Source of the DNA: a virus
Virus record (IMG/VR): IMGVR_UViG_3300030044_000016
Span: 1 to 64,000 of that record
DNA length: 64,000 bases
Strand: one strand, 5' to 3'
This document shows, one piece after another, positions 15,302 through 23,990 of this stretch. Within the stretch, counting starts at the first letter, position 1; every line of letters begins with the position of its first letter. A program made the translations under genes and the position numbers. The notes below the pieces were generated by a model that saw only the letters and a list, made by a program, of their open reading frames with translations, made no database searches and was not told the origin of the DNA.

Positions 15302-16738
15302 ATGAGCTGCACAAATGATCAGCTTTGGCCCTGGCGAACTTTATTTAGTTCATCTTCGTTCTACGAGGCAAACGTTGGAGATTGTGTAAAATGGGGTATC
15401 CCCGGATCAGGTCATTTTATATATGATACAGGGGGTGGAACCGGACTGATGTTGCTTAGAGTGATGTATAATGAGGTTTGGGATCTACTAAATAACGAGA
15501 CCGGAGCTGGAAGAAATGGAACGCATGTGAAGTATGGATCTGCTGGCAATCAAGAGCAGATAGAAGAGCTTGCCACCATAAAGGGTTTCTTTAGTGTAAA
15601 ACTGGACATCACTCATACAGTGCAAGAGGTATACTTCATCATCACTGGTGGGACTATTTTAGACAGGATAGATGAAATTGGGACTAATTATTCTTACGTG
15701 TCTGGTGGGATCTTTGGCGATTGGATCGTCTACCTAAATGACCCTTGCTTTGGTTGCACTGGATTTAAATTTAATCAAGTGGTGCCAACATACCCCAGAA
15801 CAGTGCAGTACAACGGTGAGGAGATTAGTGATCCTACTACATATAGAGTTCAACCCATCACCTCTTCATCCGTTCCCGCACCACCACTTACAAATAGCGG
15901 TAGCATATGTAATATGAATGTTGACTGGGGGGCAACACCAGATGAGCTAGATGCTATGAGTAAGACTGCTGTAGCTATAGCCCAAAAGTATTCAAAGTGC
16001 TATCCCTTAGGGGATAGCAGTTTTACACCAGAAGAGCCATTTGGTTGTGGTGGCTCAGTTTCTGCCACTGGGATATTAACAGAAGCGATATCTGGTACTC
16101 CACCAGCGACTTGTCCAACAGGAAGTGTTTATAGGTGGGTTGAGTTTGTGAACATCGGAGCTGATGCCGCATTCGTTGGTGTTGTCACCCAAGAAATAAA
16201 AGCCGCTCATCTTGGAGATATTTGGGATGGGCTATCTGGAGCTGGTGGTCAGCTAAGGAATCCAGCCCTACTGACGTGTGTTGGTGAGTCCTATCTTTTA
16301 TCTGACTCAGACGACTATTATACTGACCCTGATGTTATTGCCCTTGATCCCCGTTATCTTTTTTTGTACGGGGCTTATATAGGGTTATCAGATCTTGCAC
16401 AGAGGTGGAGTTCTGGGACAGGGGCTGGTTCGATTTGTTCTACTTGTGCTGAAGGACATCCATCCTCTTCTACAGATATATGTGCCTGCCAATGGAACGA
16501 ACTGGTGAAAATAATGAGCTTGCTGGTTACTCCGTGTAGTGGGACTGGAGGAATTTCTTATACCCCAGACGTTTCTGCATTTGGCCCGATCGACACTTAT
16601 AACTGTGTTATTGGATTGTGTTGTACGGACGACCCTGATACGAGCGACGATAATTCATTCGCTGGCTGTATGGCAGTTGGTGGTACGTGGACACCATATC
16701 CTGATGGTGTTCCTTTAGACGCATTCTGCCCTCCATAG
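15302..16738 (+). CDS. Cys-rich hypothetical virion-type protein, 478 aa
   Basis: Starts at ATG 15302, one base after the lipoprotein stop. The sequence is Gly/Ser/Thr- and Cys-rich (more than twenty Cys, several as CxxC or CC, e.g. CSTCAEGH, CACQWNE, GLCCTDD), with no signal peptide. Composition and length resemble a structural or tail-tip protein, but no domain is recognised. The clustered cysteines could bind metal or form disulfides after release. Confidence 0.65.
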   Translation: MSCTNDQLWPWRTLFSSSSFYEANVGDCVKWGIPGSGHFIYDTGGGTGLMLLRVMYNEVWDLLNNETGAGRNGTHVKYGSAGNQEQIEELATIKGFFSVKLDITHTVQEVYFIITGGTILDRIDEIGTNYSYVSGGIFGDWIVYLNDPCFGCTGFKFNQVVPTYPRTVQYNGEEISDPTTYRVQPITSSSVPAPPLTNSGSICNMNVDWGATPDELDAMSKTAVAIAQKYSKCYPLGDSSFTPEEPFGCGGSVSATGILTEAISGTPPATCPTGSVYRWVEFVNIGADAAFVGVVTQEIKAAHLGDIWDGLSGAGGQLRNPALLTCVGESYLLSDSDDYYTDPDVIALDPRYLFLYGAYIGLSDLAQRWSSGTGAGSICSTCAEGHPSSSTDICACQWNELVKIMSLLVTPCSGTGGISYTPDVSAFGPIDTYNCVIGLCCTDDPDTSDDNSFAGCMAVGGTWTPYPDGVPLDAFCPP

Positions 16739-16760
16739 TCTTATTTAAACCACGATATAT

Positions 16761-17231
16761 ATGAAATTTTCATACGCAGCATTAGTTAAAAAAGCCGAAT
16801 CAAGGCCTCCTGGGTATCTTGAGGAGATTCTGTCCTTGGGAACAAGAGATGGTGATCACGTAATTCTAACTGAAGAGAATTATGCCATAATGTACCAGAA
16901 ATATAATTCTGGTGCCGTACCACCTCCAAAGATTGCGAGTGCGACTCAAGCCGCTCCTGTGGTGTCAAATATACCACCAAAGTACCCAGCAATTACTACC
17001 CAAGCTAAGAGTGCTGCAACAAGTGTTGCTAATTGGGCAACTTCTGGATTTAGGCTTACTACTCCTGAGGAGTACCAGGCTAGACTGGAAATCTGCAAGG
17101 GGTGTGAGTTCTGGGATGCTGAAGCTTTATCTGGAACTGGACGCTGCAAGAAGTGTGGATGCTCTACTAAAGCAAAACTAAAAATGGCTACTGAAAAGTG
17201 CCCAATTGACAAGTGGGGGAAAATCGTATGA
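16761..17231 (+). CDS. Protein with C-terminal zinc ribbon, 156 aa
   Basis: Residues ~110-152 hold four spaced cysteine motifs, CKGCEFW, GRCKKCGC and EKCPIDKW, a zinc-ribbon-like module I have seen recurrently in phage proteins. The N-terminal half is helical with a Pro/Ala-rich linker. The stop overlaps the next gene's ATG (ATGA). A binding or adaptor role is plausible; partner unknown. Confidence 0.7.
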   Translation: MKFSYAALVKKAESRPPGYLEEILSLGTRDGDHVILTEENYAIMYQKYNSGAVPPPKIASATQAAPVVSNIPPKYPAITTQAKSAATSVANWATSGFRLTTPEEYQARLEICKGCEFWDAEALSGTGRCKKCGCSTKAKLKMATEKCPIDKWGKIV

Positions 17232-17920
17232 ATAATTTCTGGACAAACTTACTGGCTGGGTTAAATATCTTTGGTAAGAATACTGAGTCAACACCTCAGG
17301 CTACAATTCAACCTACACCTCAAGTCCCTACTACAGTGCCTGCTCAAATCCCAATCAGATCTATTATCTATTCTCAGACAAGTACTGAGTACATCAACCT
17401 ATTCAACACAGCTGTTGTTGCAGACCCAGATGGAGCTGATGTGGTTGTAGATAAAATCGTAAAGTATAAAAGTATCTACGAAGAGGTAGGTATTGCCCCT
17501 TGGTACTTTGTTGGATGTCTCCATCACATGGAGTGCGATCAGGACTTTACTGCTCACCTGTACAACGGGGATCCACTCACCGCTCGCACGGTAGACGAGC
17601 CAGTTGGACGACCCATCGCTCCTCCTGACACACCAAATGGGTATAGCTGGCTATTTAGTGCAAAGAGCGCACTCATTGAGGATCATTGGGACACATGGTC
17701 TGATTGGTCTATCCCTGGTGGACTCTACAAGATGGAGGCGTACAATGGCTGGGGATATAGACTATATCATTCTATTTTTTCTCCATATCTCTGGTGTGGT
17801 ACTCAATACTACAAAGCTGGAAAGTACGGATCTGATGGTCACTTCGACCCATCCCTTGTGTCTGACCAGATTGGAGTTGCCTGCATCATCAAGAGGATGC
17901 AGGATAGAAAACTAATCTAA
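17228..17920 (+). CDS. Lysozyme-like endolysin, 230 aa
   Basis: The ATG at 17228 overlaps the previous stop. After a roughly 45-aa Pro/Thr-rich N-terminus, the domain PWYFVGCLHHMECDQDF...HLYNGDPLTARTV...GRP..., ending in SPYLWCGTQYYKAGKYGSDG, matches a lysozyme-superfamily group found in phages and bacteria. Glu102 in HHMECDQDF is the likely catalytic acid. It is expected to cut peptidoglycan glycan strands at lysis. No signal peptide is evident, so release would need a holin, consistent with the candidate at 11528. It could alternatively be a virion-associated lysin. Confidence 0.75.
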   Translation: MNNFWTNLLAGLNIFGKNTESTPQATIQPTPQVPTTVPAQIPIRSIIYSQTSTEYINLFNTAVVADPDGADVVVDKIVKYKSIYEEVGIAPWYFVGCLHHMECDQDFTAHLYNGDPLTARTVDEPVGRPIAPPDTPNGYSWLFSAKSALIEDHWDTWSDWSIPGGLYKMEAYNGWGYRLYHSIFSPYLWCGTQYYKAGKYGSDGHFDPSLVSDQIGVACIIKRMQDRKLI

Positions 17921-18792
17921 TGTCACTAGCGCAAGATATCAGGGATGCTGTACAGAGGGCATCTGTAGTTGATACTCCATATGACATAGACGGATGGGCT
18001 TCATTTGCCGGTAATAATACGTACATAGATAGTATGGGGAATCTATCGGCAGCTCTTTCACAAGATGACGTGAGATTACCACAACTCTCCCTTGCGATAG
18101 ATAATGCACAATTTCAGCCTATTGACTATCAGCGCCTACTTGACTTTGCTTCCTTGCAACAAGGAAGTACTACGGGGCTGTGGAGGATCGCTGCGTCAAA
18201 TGCTGAGATCTACCCTACTATGCAACAAGTCCCAATACAACAAACCCATTCTGGTACTTGGTTCCAAGAGCTAAAGAAAAGTGCCAATGCTGGCTCTACT
18301 GAGATCGAAGCTCCAGGCATGGTTGTGCGGAACAGGAGTAATGCCTTTGAGTCGTTCATGAGTGGCATAAAGGGCTTTGTGAGGTCCTTCCTCTCTACTG
18401 GAGAATTCAAGGTACATCAAACTCATCAGGACTCTAAGAAGAGAGTAAAGTATTGGGCATCCAGGATGTTCGAGCCTACTAAGTTTAGATTCAGCAGGAT
18501 AGTCTATGTCAATTCCTCTGTGGATGGTACATCCAAGATCGACACCAAGGATGTGAACAATATATTTGAGGTAGTTCCAATTGGATTAGACATCTGGACT
18601 ACACTTGGAGAGATGGGTGGCAATGGCACAATGGACTGGGACAAAACAATGTTCTTCTTTATCCCATCCAAGCCCCTCTTGGAGGTACTAGGTAGGAACG
18701 ATATCCCATTTGCTTTTGCTATGGCATCTAGTATTAAGATGCCGACTTCTGAAGACCTAGAAGAAGAACAACCTAGACACATTGATCTTTAA
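17920..18792 (+). CDS. Hypothetical protein, 290 aa
   Basis: TAATG-type overlap with the endolysin gene indicates one operon. The protein is soluble, mixed alpha/beta, with a basic central part (GEFKVHQTHQDSKKRVKYW) and an acidic C-terminus (EDLEEEQPRH). No motif is recognised. Confidence 0.65.
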   Translation: MSLAQDIRDAVQRASVVDTPYDIDGWASFAGNNTYIDSMGNLSAALSQDDVRLPQLSLAIDNAQFQPIDYQRLLDFASLQQGSTTGLWRIAASNAEIYPTMQQVPIQQTHSGTWFQELKKSANAGSTEIEAPGMVVRNRSNAFESFMSGIKGFVRSFLSTGEFKVHQTHQDSKKRVKYWASRMFEPTKFRFSRIVYVNSSVDGTSKIDTKDVNNIFEVVPIGLDIWTTLGEMGGNGTMDWDKTMFFFIPSKPLLEVLGRNDIPFAFAMASSIKMPTSEDLEEEQPRHIDL

Positions 18793-19030
18793 AACCCTAT
18801 TTGCGATATTTTCTATTTTGTCCCACGTCAACTTCCAGTATGGAATGATGGGGGACCACGATCCTGATTACCAAAGAAGAGTCGCAACGGGTGAGAATGG
18901 GATTGACTCTCCTATCAAGTTCTACTACAAAAGTACACCTATTGTGATAACAAGTCACCAGATAGAAAATCCACAGAATTACAACCGACCCAATACTTCC
19001 GCCACTGGCGTACAGGTCTGGGGATGGTAA
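18782..19030 (+). CDS. Hypothetical small protein with hydrophobic N-terminus, 82 aa
   Basis: The longest frame starts at TTG 18782, overlapping the previous gene by 11 bases, and gives a hydrophobic N-terminus (MIFKTLFAIFSILS) that could be a signal or anchor. An internal ATG at 18845 would give a soluble 61-aa form. The C-terminus (RPNTSATGVQVWGW) is unremarkable. The start is uncertain and the gene is only moderately supported. Confidence 0.45.
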   Translation: MIFKTLFAIFSILSHVNFQYGMMGDHDPDYQRRVATGENGIDSPIKFYYKSTPIVITSHQIENPQNYNRPNTSATGVQVWGW

Positions 19031-19045
19031 CAACACAACACACAC

Positions 19046-19609
19046 ATGTCTTCAGTATCAAAATCACCAATGGAGGGATATGCCCAAATCAAACCGGCAA
19101 ACCAACAGATTGCAGAAATGCAAAACGCTGGGGTTAGTGAGTTTGAGGTTTGGGATGTAACTAAGGGGACTAGAGAGACTATTGAAGCTCCAACTCCTCC
19201 ACCAGAACTACTGCCCACTACTAGGGCGAGAAGGAAGAGGAAACCACAACCTGTGATCTCTCCATCCCTTCCTGAAGAATATACAGAGGATGTATCTCTA
19301 GATACAAGCGACGAGGTCACATTTGAAAAAAAGAGAAGGCTACTTAATCCTATGGAGGATGTTGTGTTTGTCACCCCATGGACAGAAGTGTCTATAGCTA
19401 CTCTTGAGATCTATAGGGACGCCAATGTATTCTCTATTATCACTCCAGAAGAGGACAGGGTTAAGGTACGACCCAAAAGAGGAGCTACACTTGAGGTAAA
19501 GTATAGGGGGGAGACGATTGATATCTACGCCTCTGGTATTTATATCCCAGTGTCTGAACTGGGAGCTGTTCTGTCTGTGTTCTTTATTGTTACGCCTGAA
19601 CAAGCATGA
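19046..19609 (+). CDS. Hypothetical protein with proline/basic linker, 187 aa
   Basis: The N-terminal ~60 residues are followed by a Pro-rich and then Arg/Lys-rich linker (TPPPELLPTTRARRKRKPQP), an acidic stretch and a C-terminal beta-rich domain (FVTPWTEVSIATLEIYRDANVFSI). It overlaps the downstream glycosyltransferase start by 4 bases (ATGA). Possibly an adaptor; unrecognised. Confidence 0.6.
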   Translation: MSSVSKSPMEGYAQIKPANQQIAEMQNAGVSEFEVWDVTKGTRETIEAPTPPPELLPTTRARRKRKPQPVISPSLPEEYTEDVSLDTSDEVTFEKKRRLLNPMEDVVFVTPWTEVSIATLEIYRDANVFSIITPEEDRVKVRPKRGATLEVKYRGETIDIYASGIYIPVSELGAVLSVFFIVTPEQA

Positions 19610-20364
19610 AGTACGAACCCAAAATAGACGCAATCATTACTTGTGTCGATTATCCAGACTTTCTTAAAGTAACACTACCTGTTGCCAAGAAGGAGCTTGA
19701 TCACGTGACTGTTGTAACGTCGCCTAGGGATAAAGCCACCCAACTAGTGTGTCAGGATCTTGGGGTAGACTTTCTAGTCACAGACAAATTCACTAGAAAT
19801 GGTGCAGTATTTAATAAGGGCGCTGCTACAAACCTTGGGATTCAGAACATAAAGTACAATGATTGGATTATGTGCTTGGATGCAGACATCCTTCTTCCGA
19901 CTGGACTAAAATCTAAGCTGTTTGAGAAAGTGAGCGACACGAGCACCCTATATGGATTCGATAGATTTGACATTACTGGATATGATCAGTATGAAAAGCT
20001 GCTAGAGTCTGGAGATCTGGATAGGCTCTATTGGTGGTATGAGATCCAGGAGTGGCAGAACTTTGTTAAGCTCCCGTATCCAGTGATGCCTAGATTCCAG
20101 GTTAGGGGGATAAACGGAGATGTACCACTAGGATTTTTGCAGTTGTTTCATTACAACTACATGATTAAGTCAAAGATCAGATATCCAGAGTTGCGTACTG
20201 GTGCTGAGTGGAGTGACGTAGAATTTGCCCTTTTGTGGCCCATGGAGCAGAGACAGATTTTAGACCAGGCCGTAGTATTCCACTTGTCTAGCGAGATTGC
20301 TAACCTCGGGCACAACTGGTGGGGCAGGAAAACAAAACCATTTAAACCAAAAAGAAAGAAATGA
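19606..20364 (+). CDS. GT-A-type glycosyltransferase, 252 aa
   Basis: The N-terminal IDAIITCVDYPDFL and the metal-binding DxD (Asp92-Ala-Asp94 in MCLDADILLPTG) fit a nucleotide-sugar-dependent GT-A fold; KGAATNLGI (71-79) fits the usual helix before the DxD. The C-terminus is strongly basic (GRKTKPFKPKRKK). It may modify virion proteins or host surface sugars. It is the second glycosyltransferase in the window, about 9 kb from the first. The stop overlaps the next ATG. Confidence 0.75.
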   Translation: MKYEPKIDAIITCVDYPDFLKVTLPVAKKELDHVTVVTSPRDKATQLVCQDLGVDFLVTDKFTRNGAVFNKGAATNLGIQNIKYNDWIMCLDADILLPTGLKSKLFEKVSDTSTLYGFDRFDITGYDQYEKLLESGDLDRLYWWYEIQEWQNFVKLPYPVMPRFQVRGINGDVPLGFLQLFHYNYMIKSKIRYPELRTGAEWSDVEFALLWPMEQRQILDQAVVFHLSSEIANLGHNWWGRKTKPFKPKRKK

Positions 20365-20651
20365 AATATAGAAAGAAACCAGTAATTATTGAAGCAGTGA
20401 GATTTGTATACTCTCCCAAAGGAATAAAGGAGCTCAAGGAGTTCTGTGGAGAAGCTCTTGGCAATGTCGTGAAGGCAAGACATCCAACTGCTAAGGGAGA
20501 GGCACAGATCAAGACTCTTGAAGATGGAGCAGTCCTAAAGGTTGCACACATTGCTACTGAGGGCGACTGGATCATTAAAGGTGTCCAAGGTGAGTTCTAT
20601 GCAATCAGGAATGAGATCTTTCTTGAGACGTATGAGGAATTAGTGGACTAA
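20361..20651 (+). CDS. Conserved small phage protein (MKYRKKPVxIEA / GDWIIKG type), 96 aa
   Basis: The opening MKYRKKPVIIEAVRF and the later GDWIIKGVQGEFYAIR are the hallmark of a very common small phage protein family of unknown function (PGDYG-type). ATG 20361 overlaps the glycosyltransferase stop. No catalytic role is known. Confidence 0.8.
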   Translation: MKYRKKPVIIEAVRFVYSPKGIKELKEFCGEALGNVVKARHPTAKGEAQIKTLEDGAVLKVAHIATEGDWIIKGVQGEFYAIRNEIFLETYEELVD

Positions 20652-20678
20652 ATAGAAAATACCAATTATCATTAAAAA

Positions 20679-20984
20679 ATGAACGAAACACTTCAAAAAT
20701 TCCCGTTTTCTGTCGAAATACTGGATAAACTAGCTTTTCCTACACAAAAGGAAGCAGATGTACTTTCTGATACCAACACTCCAGACACCGTTAATAAAGA
20801 ACATCAGGGGGAAAACCACGGTGGTCCTGAGTTAGAGCTCCAAGACTTAAACGAGGGTGGTGGAGACTTTAGTCAAAACCTGGAATCTTTCCTTACGCAA
20901 AAAAAGCCAGATGGCAAGCACGAGGAGAAAGAGGAGAAAGCTAAACAACTTGGAATGGTAGAACCAGAACAACCAAAACAATAA
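20679..20984 (+). CDS. Hypothetical hydrophilic protein, 101 aa
   Basis: The N-terminal 20 residues (MNETLQKFPFSVEILDKLAF) are amphipathic and resemble the short tags of other virion-region proteins. The rest is highly charged and likely disordered (KKPDGKHEEKEEKAKQL). It lies directly upstream of the portal unit and could be a scaffold-like or packaged protein. Function unknown. Confidence 0.6.
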   Translation: MNETLQKFPFSVEILDKLAFPTQKEADVLSDTNTPDTVNKEHQGENHGGPELELQDLNEGGGDFSQNLESFLTQKKPDGKHEEKEEKAKQLGMVEPEQPKQ

Positions 20985-20985
20985 T

Positions 20986-21171
20986 ATGGACAAACTTGCC
21001 ATCATAAGAGAAGACCTAACCCCCGAAGAGGAATTTGAGGGAAATGACAAAACCGCTTCTGACTCTCCATCCTTCAAGATCAGTCAGGCTGGTACAGTTA
21101 ATCGCGGTACAGAAAAGATTTTTATCAGACTTTTAGAGGTAGATGGCGTCGACGGCAAGGCGTCCGAATAA
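20986..21171 (+). CDS. Hypothetical small protein, 61 aa
   Basis: ATG 20986 is one base after the preceding stop. The short protein starts MDKLAIIREDL, again tag-like, followed by an acidic, Ser-rich segment and a short beta region (EKIFIRLLEVDG). It precedes the portal gene by 18 bases. Confidence 0.55.
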   Translation: MDKLAIIREDLTPEEEFEGNDKTASDSPSFKISQAGTVNRGTEKIFIRLLEVDGVDGKASE

Positions 21172-21189
21172 TCTAGAACTTAACACACC

Positions 21190-23013
21190 ATGAATTTAGA
21201 TATTATTTCATCCCTGTCCGGGGGGTCTTCAGATCCGTCTGGATTCATGAACCCATGGATTGACCTTGCATCTACCTATGCCCCTAGGACTATAGTTAGC
21301 GCCCTTGAGCTAAGTGAATTTCTGTATGTCAACGACTCTACATACAAAATGGCCTCTGAGCGCATTGTGAGTTATTTCCTGTCCGAACTGAAGTTCATGG
21401 GTCAGGCTGACGAAGAGCGTAAAAAGTTTGAGGACCTTATCAAGAACGATGTTGATCTAATTGGTAATATGCAGGCTGCTGGCAATGATCTAATGACATA
21501 CGGGAATAGTTTTACAACTATCTCCATGCCATTTACTCGTGTGCTGATATGTGGTGAGTGCAAAAGAGAGACGAATATCGAGCACATCCCATTTAAGTAT
21601 AATTCAAGTGAGGCTACGTTTTCCACCTATTGCCCCAAGTGCAAGGTGGATAAGCGACACTTTGTAAAAGACTATAAGAAGAAGGATTCAAAGGGAATTG
21701 AGTTGGTACGATGGAATCCAAAGTTTATTACAATCAAGGCCAATCGCCTGACCCACAATACTGAGTATTGGACTGACATTCCTCATGAGATCAAGTCTGG
21801 AATTACCACTGGTGATCCATTCTACGTAAGGACAACCCCTCTTCCATTCCTTCAGGCCATCAAGAAGGACACCCAGTTTAAGTTCAAAGAAGGGCATCTA
21901 TTTCACATGAAAGAGCCCCACCTTGCTGGTCTTTGGCTTGGTGGTTGGGGTCTCCCATCTATTCTATCTTCCTTTAAGAACTTCTTTAGGCTTCAGGTTC
22001 TTCGTCGCTACAACGAGGTACTGATGATGGATTACATTGTTCCCATTCGTATCATCTCTCCCAAGCAGGGGTCATATCAGGACGGGAATAGCATCTATAA
22101 CAATATGATGCGTACCTGGACTAATGAGATGCAGAATGCAGTGGTTAGACACCGATCTGATGGAACTGATTGGAACTTCTTCCCATTCCCTGTGGAATAC
22201 CAGCCAATCGGTGGAGAAGGGACTCAGCTAGCTCCTACTGAGATGATCAAGGATGAAGAGGACCGAATGCTCAATGGGCGCGGTATACCTCCAGAGTTGT
22301 ATCGCTCATCTATGACACTACAAGCTGCTCCAGTTAGCTTGCGTGTATTTGAGCGTGGATGGTCGCATCTAGTGCGTGGGCTCAATCTACTTGCTCAAGA
22401 GTCGGTATCCAAGATTTCCTCTTATATGGGTAGTGGCGACTACGAGTGCGAGCTCGAAAGTGTCAAGATCATCGACGATCTGGAAAACAAGGCTTGGAGA
22501 CTCCAGGCCATGCAGGCCAACCTAATCAGCAAGGCAACTGCTATGGGCCCGATGGGCATTTCCGATCCAGAAGAGGAGTACAAGAAAATCCTCGAGGAGC
22601 AAAGCAAAGAGCAGGAACTTTCCAAAGAGACTCAAGAAGAGGCCCAGATGTCTCAGATGGGGCTTATCAATCCTCAAGACCCAAATGGTCAGGATCAGCA
22701 AGGTGGTGGAGCTACTCCAGAGAACGTCAATCAAGAGGCCGATGACATGGCTCGCAAGCTTCTCCAGATGCCTGACTCAGAACGTCGCCGCCAACTCACA
22801 TCTATCCGAAGCAGCAACGATACGCTGCATGCTCTCGTCCTTAAGAAGATGGAGCAGCTTCGCAATCAAGCTCGCTCGGTTGGTGGAGAGCAAGCTCTTC
22901 CTAGTATTGTACAGAATGGTGCAATCCCAGCTGGTGGAGGAGACCCATCTGTACAACCAGAGACAGATGGAGCAACTCCTCAACAGGGGACTCCTGCTCC
23001 ACCACCACAATGA
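21190..23013 (+). CDS. Portal protein with zinc-finger-like insertion, 607 aa
   Basis: Overall length, the conserved-type segment GRGIPPELYRSSMTLQAAPVSLRVFERGW (cited in part: PPELYRSSM, near residue 375) and the long C-terminal helical region are those of a tailed-phage portal, the dodecameric ring through which DNA is packaged and ejected. Residues ~120-155 contain CGECKR and, about 25 residues later, CPKC, a four-cysteine zinc-binding insertion unusual for portals. The C-terminus (residues ~490-607) is Gln/Pro/Gly-rich and probably disordered. It is followed by virion-type genes, supporting the call. Confidence 0.8.
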   Translation: MNLDIISSLSGGSSDPSGFMNPWIDLASTYAPRTIVSALELSEFLYVNDSTYKMASERIVSYFLSELKFMGQADEERKKFEDLIKNDVDLIGNMQAAGNDLMTYGNSFTTISMPFTRVLICGECKRETNIEHIPFKYNSSEATFSTYCPKCKVDKRHFVKDYKKKDSKGIELVRWNPKFITIKANRLTHNTEYWTDIPHEIKSGITTGDPFYVRTTPLPFLQAIKKDTQFKFKEGHLFHMKEPHLAGLWLGGWGLPSILSSFKNFFRLQVLRRYNEVLMMDYIVPIRIISPKQGSYQDGNSIYNNMMRTWTNEMQNAVVRHRSDGTDWNFFPFPVEYQPIGGEGTQLAPTEMIKDEEDRMLNGRGIPPELYRSSMTLQAAPVSLRVFERGWSHLVRGLNLLAQESVSKISSYMGSGDYECELESVKIIDDLENKAWRLQAMQANLISKATAMGPMGISDPEEEYKKILEEQSKEQELSKETQEEAQMSQMGLINPQDPNGQDQQGGGATPENVNQEADDMARKLLQMPDSERRRQLTSIRSSNDTLHALVLKKMEQLRNQARSVGGEQALPSIVQNGAIPAGGGDPSVQPETDGATPQQGTPAPPPQ

Positions 23014-23255
23014 TGAAGGTAGAGTTTGATCACGAAGGGTGGTTCTTGTTCTGTCCTGTGTACTTTCGTATGCAGGACAACTTTGTATATCCTAAGCACA
23101 AGCTGCACTTTGTCCTGGAGGTAGCCATGCTACTCCAGGAGTTCAGGAACTACTGCTTGTCCATGGTTGATCCAGATCTTGCATTCTATCCATTTAAACT
23201 AAAGGAGTTAAATCCTCCAAGGGTTATTGAAGTCCCAGATGAGGAAATATTTTAA
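23010..23255 (+). CDS. Hypothetical protein, 81 aa
   Basis: Overlaps the portal stop by 4 bases. Short, aromatic-rich alpha/beta protein (WFLFCPVYFRMQDNFVYPKHKLHFVLE) without a known motif. Coupled translation suggests a virion- or portal-related role, but nothing further can be said. Confidence 0.65.
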   Translation: MMKVEFDHEGWFLFCPVYFRMQDNFVYPKHKLHFVLEVAMLLQEFRNYCLSMVDPDLAFYPFKLKELNPPRVIEVPDEEIF

Positions 23256-23297
23256 TTTTGTTGAATTTACTCTGTGTCGGTTTATCATATAAGGTAT

Positions 23298-23990
23298 ATG
23301 CGACTCGAACTCACTCCCGAATTTTCTGCTAAGGTCTTTGAAAAGGTTGGAGCACTCTCCAAGACAGACTTTGATCTTTCAACTCCCCAGCAGCAATCAG
23401 ACTTCTGTGTTGGATTTATTGATTATCTACACAAAGAAGCAAACATGGATCCCTTCATGGCTGTCGGGTTTATCCGCTACCTGGCTGAAGAGGGGGCCAA
23501 TTGGCAGGAGCGCGAAGGACTCACAAAGAGCGCATCAGAGGACATGGATAAGATCGCTGATTGGTACAACAATATAGTGGGTGGCATTGGCAAGGGGATG
23601 GGTTGGTTGGCAAGCAAAGGACCTACTTCTATGCAACAGGGTGCAGCTCAGGGGTTTGCATCTGGAGAGGGACAGAATTTTATGAACAATACTGGAGTTG
23701 GAAAGTGGCTTCAGTCCAGTGGTGTTGCCAATCAGGCTGAAAAGGCTTGGGATTGGCTCAAGCAGCCAGAGCACTACAAGCCAATTGCTGGACTTGTGGC
23801 TGGTAGTGTTGCCGGAAGTCTCATTCCTAAACTATGGGGTGGTGGGACTGGTCAGTCAGTTGTTGGAGCTGGTGCTGGTGGACTCCTTGGTATGTACACA
23901 ATGAATGGTGGAAAAGACCTAGGTAGCGCATGGCAGGCTGTTCAAGAAAAGCTTCGCGGTCAAAACTCAGCAGCTATTGCTAACGCATAA
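23298..23990 (+). CDS. Glycine-zipper virion-type protein, 230 aa
   Basis: I prefer ATG 23298 (MRLELTPEFSAKVFEKVGAL) to an upstream GTG at 23274. Residues ~160-215 contain GLVAGSVAGSLIPKLW and GAGAGGLLGMYTMNGG, small-residue hydrophobic stretches able to form packed helical hairpins or insert into membranes. The N-terminus resembles the tag-like starts of other genes in this region. TAATG-type overlap with the next gene. Possibly an internal or ejected virion protein; this is inference from context. Confidence 0.65.
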   Translation: MRLELTPEFSAKVFEKVGALSKTDFDLSTPQQQSDFCVGFIDYLHKEANMDPFMAVGFIRYLAEEGANWQEREGLTKSASEDMDKIADWYNNIVGGIGKGMGWLASKGPTSMQQGAAQGFASGEGQNFMNNTGVGKWLQSSGVANQAEKAWDWLKQPEHYKPIAGLVAGSVAGSLIPKLWGGGTGQSVVGAGAGGLLGMYTMNGGKDLGSAWQAVQEKLRGQNSAAIANA

